The position numbers and the translations under genes are program-made. This document shows, piece by piece, positions 47,171 to 57,947 of a stretch of DNA of 64,000 nt. This DNA comes from Apibacter raozihei (GTDB lineage: Bacteria; Bacteroidota; Bacteroidia; Flavobacteriales; Weeksellaceae). Where the stretch lies: positions 62,001 to 126,000 of the forward strand of contig NZ_CP034930.1 in the NCBI RefSeq assembly GCF_004014855.1, in the 5' to 3' direction. The notes beneath the pieces were generated by a model. That model did no database searches, was not told the DNA's origin, and was given only the letters and a program-made list of their open reading frames with translations. Position 1 is the first letter of the stretch. Each line of letters opens with the position of its first letter.

Positions 47171-47336
47171 TCTAAATAACTCAAAACCACTAATTTGTAA
47201 TTAGAATAAATTTAAATAAAGAAAGCTTTTTTATAGAAACTTCTAAAAATAAGATAAATACGAAAATATCTAAATATTTAGGTTAAATTATTGACTTTAC
47301 AATTACAATAGATGTATTAAAACTAGATTTGTACGC

Positions 47337-48545
47337 TTAATGTCCTGAAATTAACAATGAAGTACAATTTCCACCAAATCCTAATGAATTTGATAAAATA
47401 TGTTGAAGTTTTGCAGACTGTAGCTTCAAACATGGAATAATATCCAATTCTTTTATTTTATTTTCAAAATTCAGATTGGGATATATAATCTGATTTTGTA
47501 AAGCTAAAACAGAAAAAACAGCTTCTATAGCTCCAGCAGCAGCTAATGTATGTCCGGTGAATGCTTTAGTAGAACTAAAAGGAGGTACTTTTTCTTTTCC
47601 TCCGAATATTCTGAGTATGGCTTTCCCTTCCGTTAAATCATTATTAGGAGTAGCTGTTCCATGAACATTAATATAATCAACCTGCTCACTTTTTAGCCCT
47701 GAAGTCTCCAAAGCTTTATTCATGGCTAAGAAAGCTCCTTCACCGTCCTCAGATGATGCAGTTTGATGAAATGCATCATTAGCATTCCCGTACCCTAAAA
47801 TATATGCCAAGGGAACATTTCCTGTTTTTTTTAGTGAAAATTCAGATTCTAATACCAGATAAGCTGCCGCCTCACCTAAATTCAAACCTTTTCTGTTTTC
47901 ATCAAAAGGTTTGCAAAGTTCATCCGAAAAAATCATTAATGAATTGAATCCGTTGAGGGTAAATTTTGAAAGAGCATCAGCTCCACCAACGATTACCCTG
48001 TCCAATTTACCTGAAGCCAACATACGGGCTCCGAGCATTATAGCATTGGCTGCGGATGAACAAGCAGTACTTAGAGTAGTGATAAATCCTGTAATCCCTA
48101 AATAATCCGCCAGTTGTTCTGTATGATATCCGCAATGATGAGTAGGAATATATTTGAGGTGCTCATCAGATATTAAATATTCATTATAATATTTTTCAGA
48201 AGCGTCCATACCTCCTACTGTGGTAGCTGATATGAGTCCGGTCGATATTTGATCAGCAGAACTAATGTTAGCAGATTTGCAAGCTTCCTGAGCGGCCATT
48301 AACGCTAATAGCGAAGTACGGGTAAAGGGTTTCTCGGGTTGTAATCCTAAAAGCGAGTACAACTGTTCGTTAGTATATTTAACCTCTCCTGCCAATAATT
48401 TACCTTGATAATAAGTTTCAAGAAATTGTATGTCTCCGATTCCAGATTTCTCATTTATCAGAGCATTGTAATTCTCCTGAACATTATTTCCTATGGCTGA
48501 AATAATACCGGCTCCTGTAATTGCTATTTTTTTAATCGGTTGCAT
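47337..48545 (-). CDS. beta-ketoacyl-ACP synthase (KAS I/II type), catalytically complete
   Basis: 402 aa condensing enzyme. The Cys-His-His triad is intact: C162 in LSTACSSAANA, His in VHGTATPNNDLTEG and His in AFTGHTLAAAGA. N-terminal ITGAGIISAIGNN and C-terminal NSLGFGGNCTSLL are canonical. Likely elongates the polyene chain, possibly with the CLF-like protein at 44545. It starts one base before the ACP stop codon region, so ACP and KS are directly adjacent in one operon. Confidence 0.93.
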   Translation of the reverse strand: MQPIKKIAITGAGIISAIGNNVQENYNALINEKSGIGDIQFLETYYQGKLLAGEVKYTNEQLYSLLGLQPEKPFTRTSLLALMAAQEACKSANISSADQISTGLISATTVGGMDASEKYYNEYLISDEHLKYIPTHHCGYHTEQLADYLGITGFITTLSTACSSAANAIMLGARMLASGKLDRVIVGGADALSKFTLNGFNSLMIFSDELCKPFDENRKGLNLGEAAAYLVLESEFSLKKTGNVPLAYILGYGNANDAFHQTASSEDGEGAFLAMNKALETSGLKSEQVDYINVHGTATPNNDLTEGKAILRIFGGKEKVPPFSSTKAFTGHTLAAAGAIEAVFSVLALQNQIIYPNLNFENKIKELDIIPCLKLQSAKLQHILSNSLGFGGNCTSLLISGH

Positions 48546-48800
48546 TTATTTTGTCCTGTGCTCTTCGATATAATCAGACATGGTTTGAATAGTATGAAAT
48601 ATCTTACGCCCAGCTTTAGGATCAGCTAATTTAATTCCATACGTTTTATCTAGTAATACAATAAGTTCAAGAGCATCTATAGAATCTAATCCTAATCCGT
48701 CCCCGAACAGAGGTGTATCATCCTGAATATCTTCGGGAGTTATGTCTTCAAGATTTAATTGAGTGATAATTTTATTTTTTAATTCTTCTTTAAGTGTCAT
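48546..48800 (-). CDS. acyl carrier protein (polyene unit)
   Basis: 84-aa acidic ACP. Phosphopantetheine serine S40 in GLGLDSIDALELIV. It carries the growing polyene as a thioester. Overlaps the half-KS gene upstream by 4 bp (ATGA) and abuts the KS gene downstream. The Asp-Ser-Ile form resembles aryl polyene ACPs; the second ACP in the window is at 63192. Confidence 0.93.
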   Translation of the reverse strand: MTLKEELKNKIITQLNLEDITPEDIQDDTPLFGDGLGLDSIDALELIVLLDKTYGIKLADPKAGRKIFHTIQTMSDYIEEHRTK

Positions 48801-49414
48801 AATTTCTGTTTATATAATTCTAAAATTTGCTCTTTACTATGTAAATATTTTCCTTTTTTTTCCACCAGATATAAAAAAATATCAAAACTTTCTTCTGTAA
48901 CTTCAACCCAGCCGCTCAGTATTTTTTCAGCTTTACCAGAGGCTAGTATTTGTTCATTATATTTTGTTAAAAAACCGGCATTAAAGGAGTCAAAGATATA
49001 AAAAATATTTTCACTGTGAAGTTTATGCCTTATGCTAATTTCTCCCATAAGAATATTAGGCAAAGTATATACAAAAACAGAGGGGCTTGCAAGCGGATCC
49101 TCTTCTCTGTAAATCATTTGTGCATGTTTGGAGTCTGAAACTCCACTGGATGAGAAATTTGAAATGATTAGAGGAACATTTTGGCCTGTAATGGGTTGTT
49201 TTTCTACAATAAATTCCGTTGCTAAAAACGAACCTTTACAAAGTAGATCCATTTTATGAAATTTAGGATATTCTAAGGATTGATAACGATACAATTCTTT
49301 AAAAAAATCTGATGTTGAAACAGATTTCTCTACACTAAAACGTATTTCACTATCACATATAACTTTATTATTCCTAATCAGGCAATAGGTACTTATTCGA
49401 TGTGTATTTTCCAT
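48797..49414 (-). CDS. half-ketosynthase-like protein, N-terminal KS domain only
   Basis: 205 aa. The stretch ASPSVFVYTLPNILMGEISI with a following HKLHSENIFYIFDSFNAGFL matches the dimer-interface region of the KS N-terminal half (family Ketoacyl-synt_2 in kind), but the nucleophile position has no cysteine and the whole C-terminal half with both histidines is missing. Not a frameshift remnant: both ends are tightly fitted in the operon (4-bp overlap with ACP, 7-bp gap to the KS upstream). A structural or regulatory partner of a KS is inferred. Confidence 0.65.
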   Translation of the reverse strand: MENTHRISTYCLIRNNKVICDSEIRFSVEKSVSTSDFFKELYRYQSLEYPKFHKMDLLCKGSFLATEFIVEKQPITGQNVPLIISNFSSSGVSDSKHAQMIYREEDPLASPSVFVYTLPNILMGEISIRHKLHSENIFYIFDSFNAGFLTKYNEQILASGKAEKILSGWVEVTEESFDIFLYLVEKKGKYLHSKEQILELYKQKL

Positions 49415-49421
49415 TTCAATA

Positions 49422-50555
49422 CTAGGAATTATATTTTGTAAATAAAGTTGCTATATTACTTCCACCAAAGCCTGAAGCTGTTTTCAGAAAGGATTTTATA
49501 TTTGATTCTGAATTCTCTTTGATAATATTAAGAGCCTGAGAAGTTCCTTGCTGGAAATAACCCATTGATTTAATAAGCATTTGATTATGTAAAGAATGGA
49601 TGCTTAAAATGGTTTCCAGTATTCCGCTAGCCCCCAATGTATGCCCATAGTATCCTTTAAAACTATTTACCGGTATATCTAAAAGGTTTGCTCTTCCAAA
49701 AGCTATTGATTCCATTTCATCATTATACAGGGTTGCTGTTCCATGAGCCGAGATAAATCCAGGATCTGGATTTTCAGAATCTTTAAAAGCCTGTTCGATA
49801 CTTCTGTATAATCCTTCTCCCGTTCTTGAGGGACCCGATATATGATTGGCATCGTTAAAAGATCCTACTCCCTCAATTAAAAAAGCTCCTTCTTTTGGTT
49901 TTTTGCTTAAATATACAGAAGCTACTGCTTCCCCTAAGGTTACGCCGGAACGATCACTATCAAAAGGTCGGCAAGGTTCTGGACTCACTGCCTGGAATGA
50001 AGAAAATCCGGAAAAAATAAATTTGGAAATTTCATCAGCTCCTATCACAATAGCTCTTTCATACTGAGGACTCTGAAGTAAATCTCTGGCTACTGAAATT
50101 GCCAACGAGCCTGATATGCAGGCATTGGAAATAATAACTACGGAATTCCGATGCTTAAAATAATCTTGAATCACCTGACCCATAACTGATAAATACACTC
50201 TCTCTCCCGGAAATTGAGTATTCCTTCCCTGTAATGAAATATTACCTTTGGTGCTGGAAAGAATCAGTAAGGTTTTGTCATCTAAAGGTATTGAATTGCT
50301 TTCGATAAGTGTCTGAATGGAATATATAATTAGATTTTCCAGTCTTGTAAATTTATCTGAATTTTTAATCCTTTTTTTTATTTCAGACACTGTTTCTTCG
50401 TCTATTAAAGAGGAATAAAAAGAAGTCTCATGAATATCCGGACTGTGATGCAATTGAATTCCGGATTCGTTGTGCATAATCCTTGAGAAATTTTCCAGGG
50501 ATGTATTCCCCAACGGGGATATTATGTGATCTCCTGTAATAAAAACGTCTTCCAT
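49422..50555 (-). CDS. beta-ketoacyl-ACP synthase, second catalytically complete KS
   Basis: 377 aa. Triad visible: C146 in ISNACISGSLA, His in ISAHGTATLYNDEMES and His in GYYGHTLGASGI. Divergent N-terminus (VFITGDHIISPLGN) and a shorter body than the KS at 47337; the two are distant paralogues. First gene of the operon 50555 to 47337 (KS, half-KS, ACP, KS). Presumably one KS starts from the aryl primer and the other extends, but which is which is not visible. Confidence 0.9.
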   Translation of the reverse strand: MEDVFITGDHIISPLGNTSLENFSRIMHNESGIQLHHSPDIHETSFYSSLIDEETVSEIKKRIKNSDKFTRLENLIIYSIQTLIESNSIPLDDKTLLILSSTKGNISLQGRNTQFPGERVYLSVMGQVIQDYFKHRNSVVIISNACISGSLAISVARDLLQSPQYERAIVIGADEISKFIFSGFSSFQAVSPEPCRPFDSDRSGVTLGEAVASVYLSKKPKEGAFLIEGVGSFNDANHISGPSRTGEGLYRSIEQAFKDSENPDPGFISAHGTATLYNDEMESIAFGRANLLDIPVNSFKGYYGHTLGASGILETILSIHSLHNQMLIKSMGYFQQGTSQALNIIKENSESNIKSFLKTASGFGGSNIATLFTKYNS

Positions 50556-50572
50556 AAAAATATTTCTATCAG

Positions 50573-50580
50573 CAAATTTA
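50573..50580 (-). promoter_or_regulatory. -7 box upstream of the KS operon
   Basis: Minus strand TAAATTTG, 18 bp before the KS start. No TTTG at the expected -33 place. Confidence 0.38.
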
Positions 50581-50678
50581 CAATTATTGTTTATGATATA
50601 TTTAAATACGATTCCAGATATCAGAAAGGTTTTTGTGGTTTATGTACATACAGATAATTGAATCTGTCTTTCCGGTTT

Positions 50679-51095
50679 TCAACTATTCTCCAAATTATAA
50701 TTCTTTTTCCAATTTTCAAAGAATATCGGATTATTTAGTTGCAGTTCCCCTTGAAGATCTGTAAATACCTGAATGGTCTTACCTGTTGCAATGAGTCCTC
50801 TGTCATGATGTGAAATTATATATTCAAATATTATTTTTGCAGCAGATGTATTTACAAAACGTGTTTCTATATTTACTGTATCTCCGTATTTTAAAGATTG
50901 TTTATAATCGCACTGACAATGAACTACAGGTATAACCACTCCATTTTTTTTGACATCCATATAAGTTATGCCATATTTTTTACCGAAAGATTCTCTTCCT
51001 ATTTCAAAATAAGTAACATAATGTCCGTGCCATACAATGCCTAAAGAATCAACTTCGTTAAATCGTACGGTAAAATTTGTAATATCTTTTAGCAT
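50679..51095 (-). CDS. acyl-ACP/acyl-CoA thioesterase, 4HBT hotdog
   Basis: 138 aa. FTVRFNEVDSLGIVWHGHYVTYFEIGR is the YbgC/FadM-type 4HBT signature with the conserved aspartate and the HGHY/HNxY-like turn. It may release or edit acyl chains in the polyene pathway. Lies 19 bp after the ABC permease gene on the same strand. Confidence 0.88.
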   Translation of the reverse strand: MLKDITNFTVRFNEVDSLGIVWHGHYVTYFEIGRESFGKKYGITYMDVKKNGVVIPVVHCQCDYKQSLKYGDTVNIETRFVNTSAAKIIFEYIISHHDRGLIATGKTIQVFTDLQGELQLNNPIFFENWKKNYNLENS

Positions 51096-51114
51096 AAACT
51101 TTTTTTACATATGT

Positions 51115-52407
51115 TTAAATCGAATTCCTCTTATTATTGTAAAATACTGACAACCATAATATCAAAATGAAAAAAGATAATAAAAACAATAAGTTCGGAT
51201 AGACCTGAAGCAATGAACTATTTCTTAATATAATATCATAAAAAGAAGACAATCCCCAATTCATAGGAGTTAACACAGAGATTTTCTGCATAAATTCCGG
51301 CATAATGAAGGTAGGTACCCATACACCACCCAGTGCCGCTAAAATAATTACCAATATGGCTGCAAAAGGTGCTGTCTGCTCCTGAGTACGGGCGATAGTT
51401 CCTATTAGTATACCTAGTCCTATCGCTGATAGGCCTGAACAAAGTGCTATGATAAACATTTCGATAAGTCTGTTTCCTGTATCAAAAGGAATTAGTCCCA
51501 GATATGGAAAAATAAAAATTCCGATTAAAAGCATTAATGAAAATTGAAGCAGACAAATCAGGCTATAAGTTATTATTTTACCTGTTAATATTAGTGTATA
51601 GGAAACAGGACTGGTTCTTAACCTTATAAAAGTTCCTGAATTTTTTTCTTTGACTATATTACTTGCCAGGGGTATAATAATAAAAAATATTCCGAATAAC
51701 GACCAGGCAGGTACGTTATGTTGTACGGCATTAGGTATAACCGCGTCTTTTCCTTGCTGAGCAATAATTTCTTTAAAAGAGAGCAGAGAATTATTGGATA
51801 GTTCCTGAGCTACATTAATATCCATTTTCTCCTGAAAAATTTCATAAACCTTGCTTGATTCTATTTCGGCAACCATTTTATCTATAGTGTTTTTAACCGA
51901 ATTTCTGAAAGTTTGTCCTGCTGCCGGATCAAAATATATGACAATTTCCTGGGGTTTCCATTTTTGTTGATTTTCAACCTCAGTATTTTCTTGGTTGCTT
52001 TCTTCTCCTGTAAATTGCTCTAATATTTTATCTACATTCTCTTCAACTCTGGTGTTAATTTGTTTACTCAATCCTGCAGGAACAATTATTGCTATCTGAA
52101 ATTTCCCTTCACTCACCCAGGTACGAGCCTGATGCTCGGTAAGCATCTTCCCGTTGTCAGAGCTGACAATTTCAAAAAAACTGGAGCTCTTTAAATCCCG
52201 TTCTATTATTTTAGCAATATCGCCTTTATCATTATCTACTAATATTATAGGCATTTTAGCTTCTCCTACAGCTTTAAAGGTGCTATTTTGTATAAGGGTT
52301 ACAATAACAATTAAAATTGAAGGCATGATAAACAAAACTGCTAAACCACCCCAGTCTCTAATTAACAGAAGTAATTCTTTTATTACTGATGCTACAAGCT
52401 TACGCAT
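51115..52407 (-). CDS. ABC-2 type exporter permease
   Basis: 430 aa. N-terminal helix, a large extracytoplasmic domain (about residues 40-215, with a Glu/Gln-rich stretch near 140-155), and a C-terminal block of five to six helices ending in a short basic tail. This is the YhgE/ABC2_membrane_3 layout. It overlaps the ATPase gene by 8 bp. In flexirubin clusters ABC exporters of this type accompany the MMPL pump; cargo is presumably a pigment intermediate. Confidence 0.9.
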   Translation of the reverse strand: MRKLVASVIKELLLLIRDWGGLAVLFIMPSILIVIVTLIQNSTFKAVGEAKMPIILVDNDKGDIAKIIERDLKSSSFFEIVSSDNGKMLTEHQARTWVSEGKFQIAIIVPAGLSKQINTRVEENVDKILEQFTGEESNQENTEVENQQKWKPQEIVIYFDPAAGQTFRNSVKNTIDKMVAEIESSKVYEIFQEKMDINVAQELSNNSLLSFKEIIAQQGKDAVIPNAVQHNVPAWSLFGIFFIIIPLASNIVKEKNSGTFIRLRTSPVSYTLILTGKIITYSLICLLQFSLMLLIGIFIFPYLGLIPFDTGNRLIEMFIIALCSGLSAIGLGILIGTIARTQEQTAPFAAILVIILAALGGVWVPTFIMPEFMQKISVLTPMNWGLSSFYDIILRNSSLLQVYPNLLFLLSFFILILWLSVFYNNKRNSI

Positions 52408-53149
52408 AATCCCTTAATTCTTTACCTGTAAGATTTATAAATACATTCTCCAGATTTTCGGCTCCATCAACACTTTCTATTAATTGTTTCGGTGTGCCTT
52501 GTGCTATAATTTTTCCCAAATCAATAATAGCAATCTGAGAACAAAAATTTTGAGCTTCGTTTAAATGGTGAGAAGTATATATAATTGTTGCTCCTTCCTT
52601 ATTTAAACGCTTTAAATAATTCATAATAGACTCTTTTGACTGTACATCTACCCCTACCGTTGGTTCATCTAAAAAAATAATTTCCGGTTTATGTAAAATG
52701 CCTGATAAAATATTGATCCGTCTTTTCATTCCACCAGAAAATGTACGTATTTGCTTATGAGCAAATTCTGATAAGCCAACTTCATTTAACCCTTCATTAA
52801 TTCTAAATTTTAATTCATGAGAAGGAATTCCGAAAAGACTTCCGAAATAAGTAAGATTTTCATAGGCAGTAAGAGTTGGATACAATGCATATTCCTGAGG
52901 AACCACTCCTATAAAGTTCTGAATTTTCCTTGCATCTTTTCTATATGATAATCCATTTAACAGAACCGTTCCTGAAGTAGGGTTTAACAACCCACAAAGA
53001 ATTGATATAAGTGTAGTTTTCCCAGCTCCGTTAGGCCCTAATAATCCATAAACCTGATGCCTTTTGATAGTCAGGTTTAAATTATTTATAGTGAAATATT
53101 GATTCCCTTTAAAAATTTTATGTAAACTGTTGACTTCAATTATAGGCAT
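52400..53149 (-). CDS. ABC transporter ATP-binding protein
   Basis: 249 aa. Walker A GLLGPNGAGKTTL, Q-loop VPQEY, signature FSGGMKRRIN, Walker B IIFLDEPTVGVD and H-loop YTSHH are all intact. DrrA/CcmA-type ATPase that partners the overlapping ABC-2 permease. First gene of the operon 53149 to 50679; a TAATTTTG box ends only 3 bp before the ATG, too close to be trusted as its promoter. Confidence 0.95.
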   Translation of the reverse strand: MPIIEVNSLHKIFKGNQYFTINNLNLTIKRHQVYGLLGPNGAGKTTLISILCGLLNPTSGTVLLNGLSYRKDARKIQNFIGVVPQEYALYPTLTAYENLTYFGSLFGIPSHELKFRINEGLNEVGLSEFAHKQIRTFSGGMKRRINILSGILHKPEIIFLDEPTVGVDVQSKESIMNYLKRLNKEGATIIYTSHHLNEAQNFCSQIAIIDLGKIIAQGTPKQLIESVDGAENLENVFINLTGKELRDYA

Positions 53150-54798
<1,649 letters not shown>

Positions 54799-54825
54799 CT
54801 TTATTAATCCTATTTCTTAAAAGAT

Positions 54826-54855
54826 AAAAAAGGCAGTTTAAAAACTGCCTTTTTT
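54826..54855. terminator. bidirectional terminator after gdhA
   Basis: 14-bp stem AAAAAAGGCAGTTT/AAACTGCCTTTTTT (54826-54839 with 54842-54855), two-nt loop, U-tract in both directions. It lies 27 bp after gdhA stop and directly before the stop of the convergent 985-aa gene. Confidence 0.92.
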
Positions 54856-54856
54856 A

Positions 54857-57814
54857 TTATTCCGGTTTCAATACAAGACCGCATTTTTTCTTGCCGTTGG
54901 TTTTAATAATAATAGGCTGATTAAATCGAATGTGCCTTATAAACTGTGATTCGAAAATGGCTGGCTGTTCATTCAGATATTTTTCGTCGAAAGTTCCTTC
55001 TCCTTCATGATATGAATTGATAGTATAGTATCCTACTCCAAACGAGGTAAGATTCTGAAAAAAATGAGTTCCCTGACTGGGTTCAATACGGTAATTTTCC
55101 AATCCGGATTCAACGAGAAGTCTTGCATTGGTTACGTAAGACCATTTTATAGGAATTCCTAGCCAGGGATCGCTACTTCCCCATCTTCCGGGACCAACCA
55201 GCACATATCCTCTGTCTCCTTCCGTAAAATCTTTGTTTAGTTTTTCAATTTCGTAGGCTATCTGTTGATTATTGGATGCATTAAATCCTTCGGACTTGAC
55301 ATATATTATATCATACACATCATCTACAATACCATTTCCTAAAGCATTATTTGAGGTTAAAATAGTTTGCTGTTCGGGAATCTGAGACAAATCTTCATTC
55401 ATAACTTCTTTGTTATGAACAATTGGGCGTATCTGTAAGAGATAAAAAGCAGCTTTTTCTTTATCTAATATATTTACAGCAAACTCAATTTCTATATCTC
55501 TTCCCATTTCTTCTTTTGTAATTTTAAGAATTTTTTGCAGCATGATAGATAATGGAAAAAGTTCGTGTTGTAAAATGCCGGCACAGGATATAATTTTTCT
55601 TCCTCCTTCATAAAATCCATCATAAATAATTTGCTCCATAGGTTCATATGTAGATACTACATATCTTAATGAACCGTCACCGATTGCTTCCTTTATATTT
55701 AATTTGAGAAGATTAAAGCCGTCATTAATCGTGAATTCACTATCAATATCTTCCATATTAAGCGCATAGAACTGCCTCTGGGTTTCTTTTAAAGCAAACT
55801 CTACAGTACTTAACTGAAGAATGTTATTAGGGTGATAGGGAGAGAACCTAAGTGTGGTTCCTCCATCAACAATATATTTTCCTAACCCAAATGCTATGTT
55901 TACAATGCCCTCCTCTGCTTTTTCATAATCAATGGGATAAAAATTTAATGAGCGAGTAACTCCTGATAGTGTTGGATAAAATTTATTTCCAAATTGACTT
56001 CCAACTACTTCTTGCAAAACAATGGCCATTTTCTCTTCATCAATAACATTGTGTGTTGCTGTCATATATGCTTTACTGTCTTTATAAAACACGGATGCAT
56101 ACACTGATTTGACTGCATCTTTTACCAGCTGCAACATTTTCCCTCTGTCTTCAAGGTTGGGAACCATATAAGTTGAATAAATTCCAGCAAATGGCTGATA
56201 GTAAGAATCTTCAAGCAAACTTGAGGAACGAACTGCCAATGGTGTTTTGATAGCATTAAAAAATGCCAGAAAATCTTCATCTAATCTTTCCGGTAATTCT
56301 CCTTTTAGAAAATGATGCAGTATTTCCTGATCTTCAGCATCTGAAAGCGCAATGGAATATAATTTATTCTTTTCCATAAACTCATCAAATATATCCGTAC
56401 ACAATACTACTGTTTTAGGAATTGTTACGGGAAAATTGGAATACTCATTTAGTTCCAGATGGGTTTTGATTATATTTCCTAAAAAAGCCAATCCTCTTCC
56501 TTTTCCTCCTAAAGATCCGTCTCCGATACGTGCATATTCAGAATATTCGTCAAACCGATCTTTATCAAAAACAGCAATTACTCCTGTATTTTTCATTCTA
56601 CGATATTCAATGATTGAATAGTATATCAGCTGACGAGCATCATCAAGACTCGTGTTTTCTATATTAATCCTTCTCAACATTTCCGCAATAGGGAAAATAG
56701 CTATGGAATAAAGAAACCTTGAAAAATGATTATGCGACATATGATACTTCAATGAATCATCCGGAATCTGCATAATCGTTCGTTGTAAGTCTTTTAAACT
56801 TCTTAATCTGTAAATTTCTTCTTTTGTTTGAGGATTGATAATTACAAAGTCTCCAAAACCTAGTTGCTCTACAATTTTTTCTCTCAGATCATGAGGATAG
56901 CTTTTGGAATTTTTATCTATAAAGTAACAATTTAACTTTTGTGCATATTCTATATTAGTTGGATCCGATGAATTGAAAATGATAGGCAAAAACTGGTCTT
57001 GCTCTCGTATCCACTTTGCTAAATAATAGCCTGCCAGTTTTTCTTTTACTCCCTCCCGTTTATAACTCATATCGGTAATAACTCCCAGCATATTGCCTTT
57101 ATACTGTTCGTATATCTGGCTGGCTTCTTCGTAACTTCTTGCTAACAAAATTTTAGGTCTTCCTCTCATCCTAAGCATTTTCTGGTGCTCATTCAATGCT
57201 TCTTTTGAAAACTCCTTAGATTCTTCTAAAACTATTTGAAATAAAGAGGCTAACGCTGAGGAATAAAATCTAACAGAGTCTTCCACCAGCAATATAACCT
57301 GCACTCCTACTGTCTGTACGTCATGTTCCACGTTCATAGAGTCTTCTATAAGCTTGATTATAGCTAAAAGTAAGTTGGAATTCCCCAACCAGCTAAAAAC
57401 ATAATCAACAAAACTTAAATCTGCTACTGATAAACGCTTAGATACTTCTTTAGAAAAAGCAGTTAAAACTACCATAGGTATTTCAGGGTAATTTTCTTTG
57501 ATATGACGGGCGGTTCCAAACATATCAATATCATCCATATTAGGCATAAAAATAACCAGTTCGTACCTATTATCTTTGAGATTCTCAAATGCTTCTTCTT
57601 CTGTAGACACTTGAGTAAACCTTGGTGGATATCTTAAATTAAGAGATGTGTACTCATCAAATATCTGCTCGTCTATTCTACCATCTTCTTCGAGAATAAA
57701 CAGATCATACTTTATAGCAATCAAAAGTATATTGAAGATTCTTTTGGTCATTAAACTGGCAAAAGAGATATCTTTAAATTGAAATCTTTTCAGATCCTGT
57801 GCCGTATTTTGCAT
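54857..57814 (-). CDS. receiver-receiver-ATP-grasp protein (PEP/pyruvate-binding domain)
   Basis: 985 aa. Residues ~25-160: receiver-like domain whose phosphoacceptor position is not Asp (VIFMPNMDD). Residues ~170-320: intact receiver with acidic pair E178-D179, phosphoacceptor D248 (VITDMSY), and K301 (YFIDKNS). Residues ~430-830: PPDK/PEP-synthase N-terminal ATP-grasp domain (GSLGGKGRGLAFLGN, LAVRSSSLLEDSYYQPFAGI). The phosphohistidine swivel and PEP barrel of true PEP synthases are missing; the C-terminus ends with GYVLVGPGRWGSSDPWLGIP. Conserved in Bacteroidota without assigned function. A -7 box TAAATTTG is at 57870-57877. Confidence 0.85.
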   Translation of the reverse strand: MQNTAQDLKRFQFKDISFASLMTKRIFNILLIAIKYDLFILEEDGRIDEQIFDEYTSLNLRYPPRFTQVSTEEEAFENLKDNRYELVIFMPNMDDIDMFGTARHIKENYPEIPMVVLTAFSKEVSKRLSVADLSFVDYVFSWLGNSNLLLAIIKLIEDSMNVEHDVQTVGVQVILLVEDSVRFYSSALASLFQIVLEESKEFSKEALNEHQKMLRMRGRPKILLARSYEEASQIYEQYKGNMLGVITDMSYKREGVKEKLAGYYLAKWIREQDQFLPIIFNSSDPTNIEYAQKLNCYFIDKNSKSYPHDLREKIVEQLGFGDFVIINPQTKEEIYRLRSLKDLQRTIMQIPDDSLKYHMSHNHFSRFLYSIAIFPIAEMLRRINIENTSLDDARQLIYYSIIEYRRMKNTGVIAVFDKDRFDEYSEYARIGDGSLGGKGRGLAFLGNIIKTHLELNEYSNFPVTIPKTVVLCTDIFDEFMEKNKLYSIALSDAEDQEILHHFLKGELPERLDEDFLAFFNAIKTPLAVRSSSLLEDSYYQPFAGIYSTYMVPNLEDRGKMLQLVKDAVKSVYASVFYKDSKAYMTATHNVIDEEKMAIVLQEVVGSQFGNKFYPTLSGVTRSLNFYPIDYEKAEEGIVNIAFGLGKYIVDGGTTLRFSPYHPNNILQLSTVEFALKETQRQFYALNMEDIDSEFTINDGFNLLKLNIKEAIGDGSLRYVVSTYEPMEQIIYDGFYEGGRKIISCAGILQHELFPLSIMLQKILKITKEEMGRDIEIEFAVNILDKEKAAFYLLQIRPIVHNKEVMNEDLSQIPEQQTILTSNNALGNGIVDDVYDIIYVKSEGFNASNNQQIAYEIEKLNKDFTEGDRGYVLVGPGRWGSSDPWLGIPIKWSYVTNARLLVESGLENYRIEPSQGTHFFQNLTSFGVGYYTINSYHEGEGTFDEKYLNEQPAIFESQFIRHIRFNQPIIIKTNGKKKCGLVLKPE

Positions 57815-57947
57815 ATTGAATTTGGATTAAGTAAGTATCTGCATTTTTCTTAATAAATGAAGAAAGATACAAATTTATGTAAAACCAAGCTTCAAACGAA
57901 AGCTATAAAATTTAAGGTAGAATTCAGAGAAGTTAATTGAGTACAAT

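Larger units (their letters stand above)
45699..47261 (-). repeat. three tandem repeat units, each a Cys-rich gene with promoter and terminator
   Basis: Direct repeat of about 420-460 bp in three copies: 45699-46118, 46212-46672 and 46804-47261. Gene starts are 513 and 589 bp apart. Each unit holds hairpin terminator, an 84-codon gene, a fixed 5' untranslated region and a -7/-33 promoter. Units 2 and 3 share an extra ~42 bp upstream block (46630-46672, 47220-47261) that unit 1 lacks. Between units lie 93 and 131 bp of unrelated AT-rich DNA. Recent duplication or gene conversion is inferred. Confidence 0.9.

Noticed and set aside
45699-47261. CRISPR or IS-like interpretation of the repeats
   Set aside because: Units are ~420-460 bp with intact genes, promoters and terminators; no short repeat-spacer pattern, no terminal inverted repeats, no transposase.
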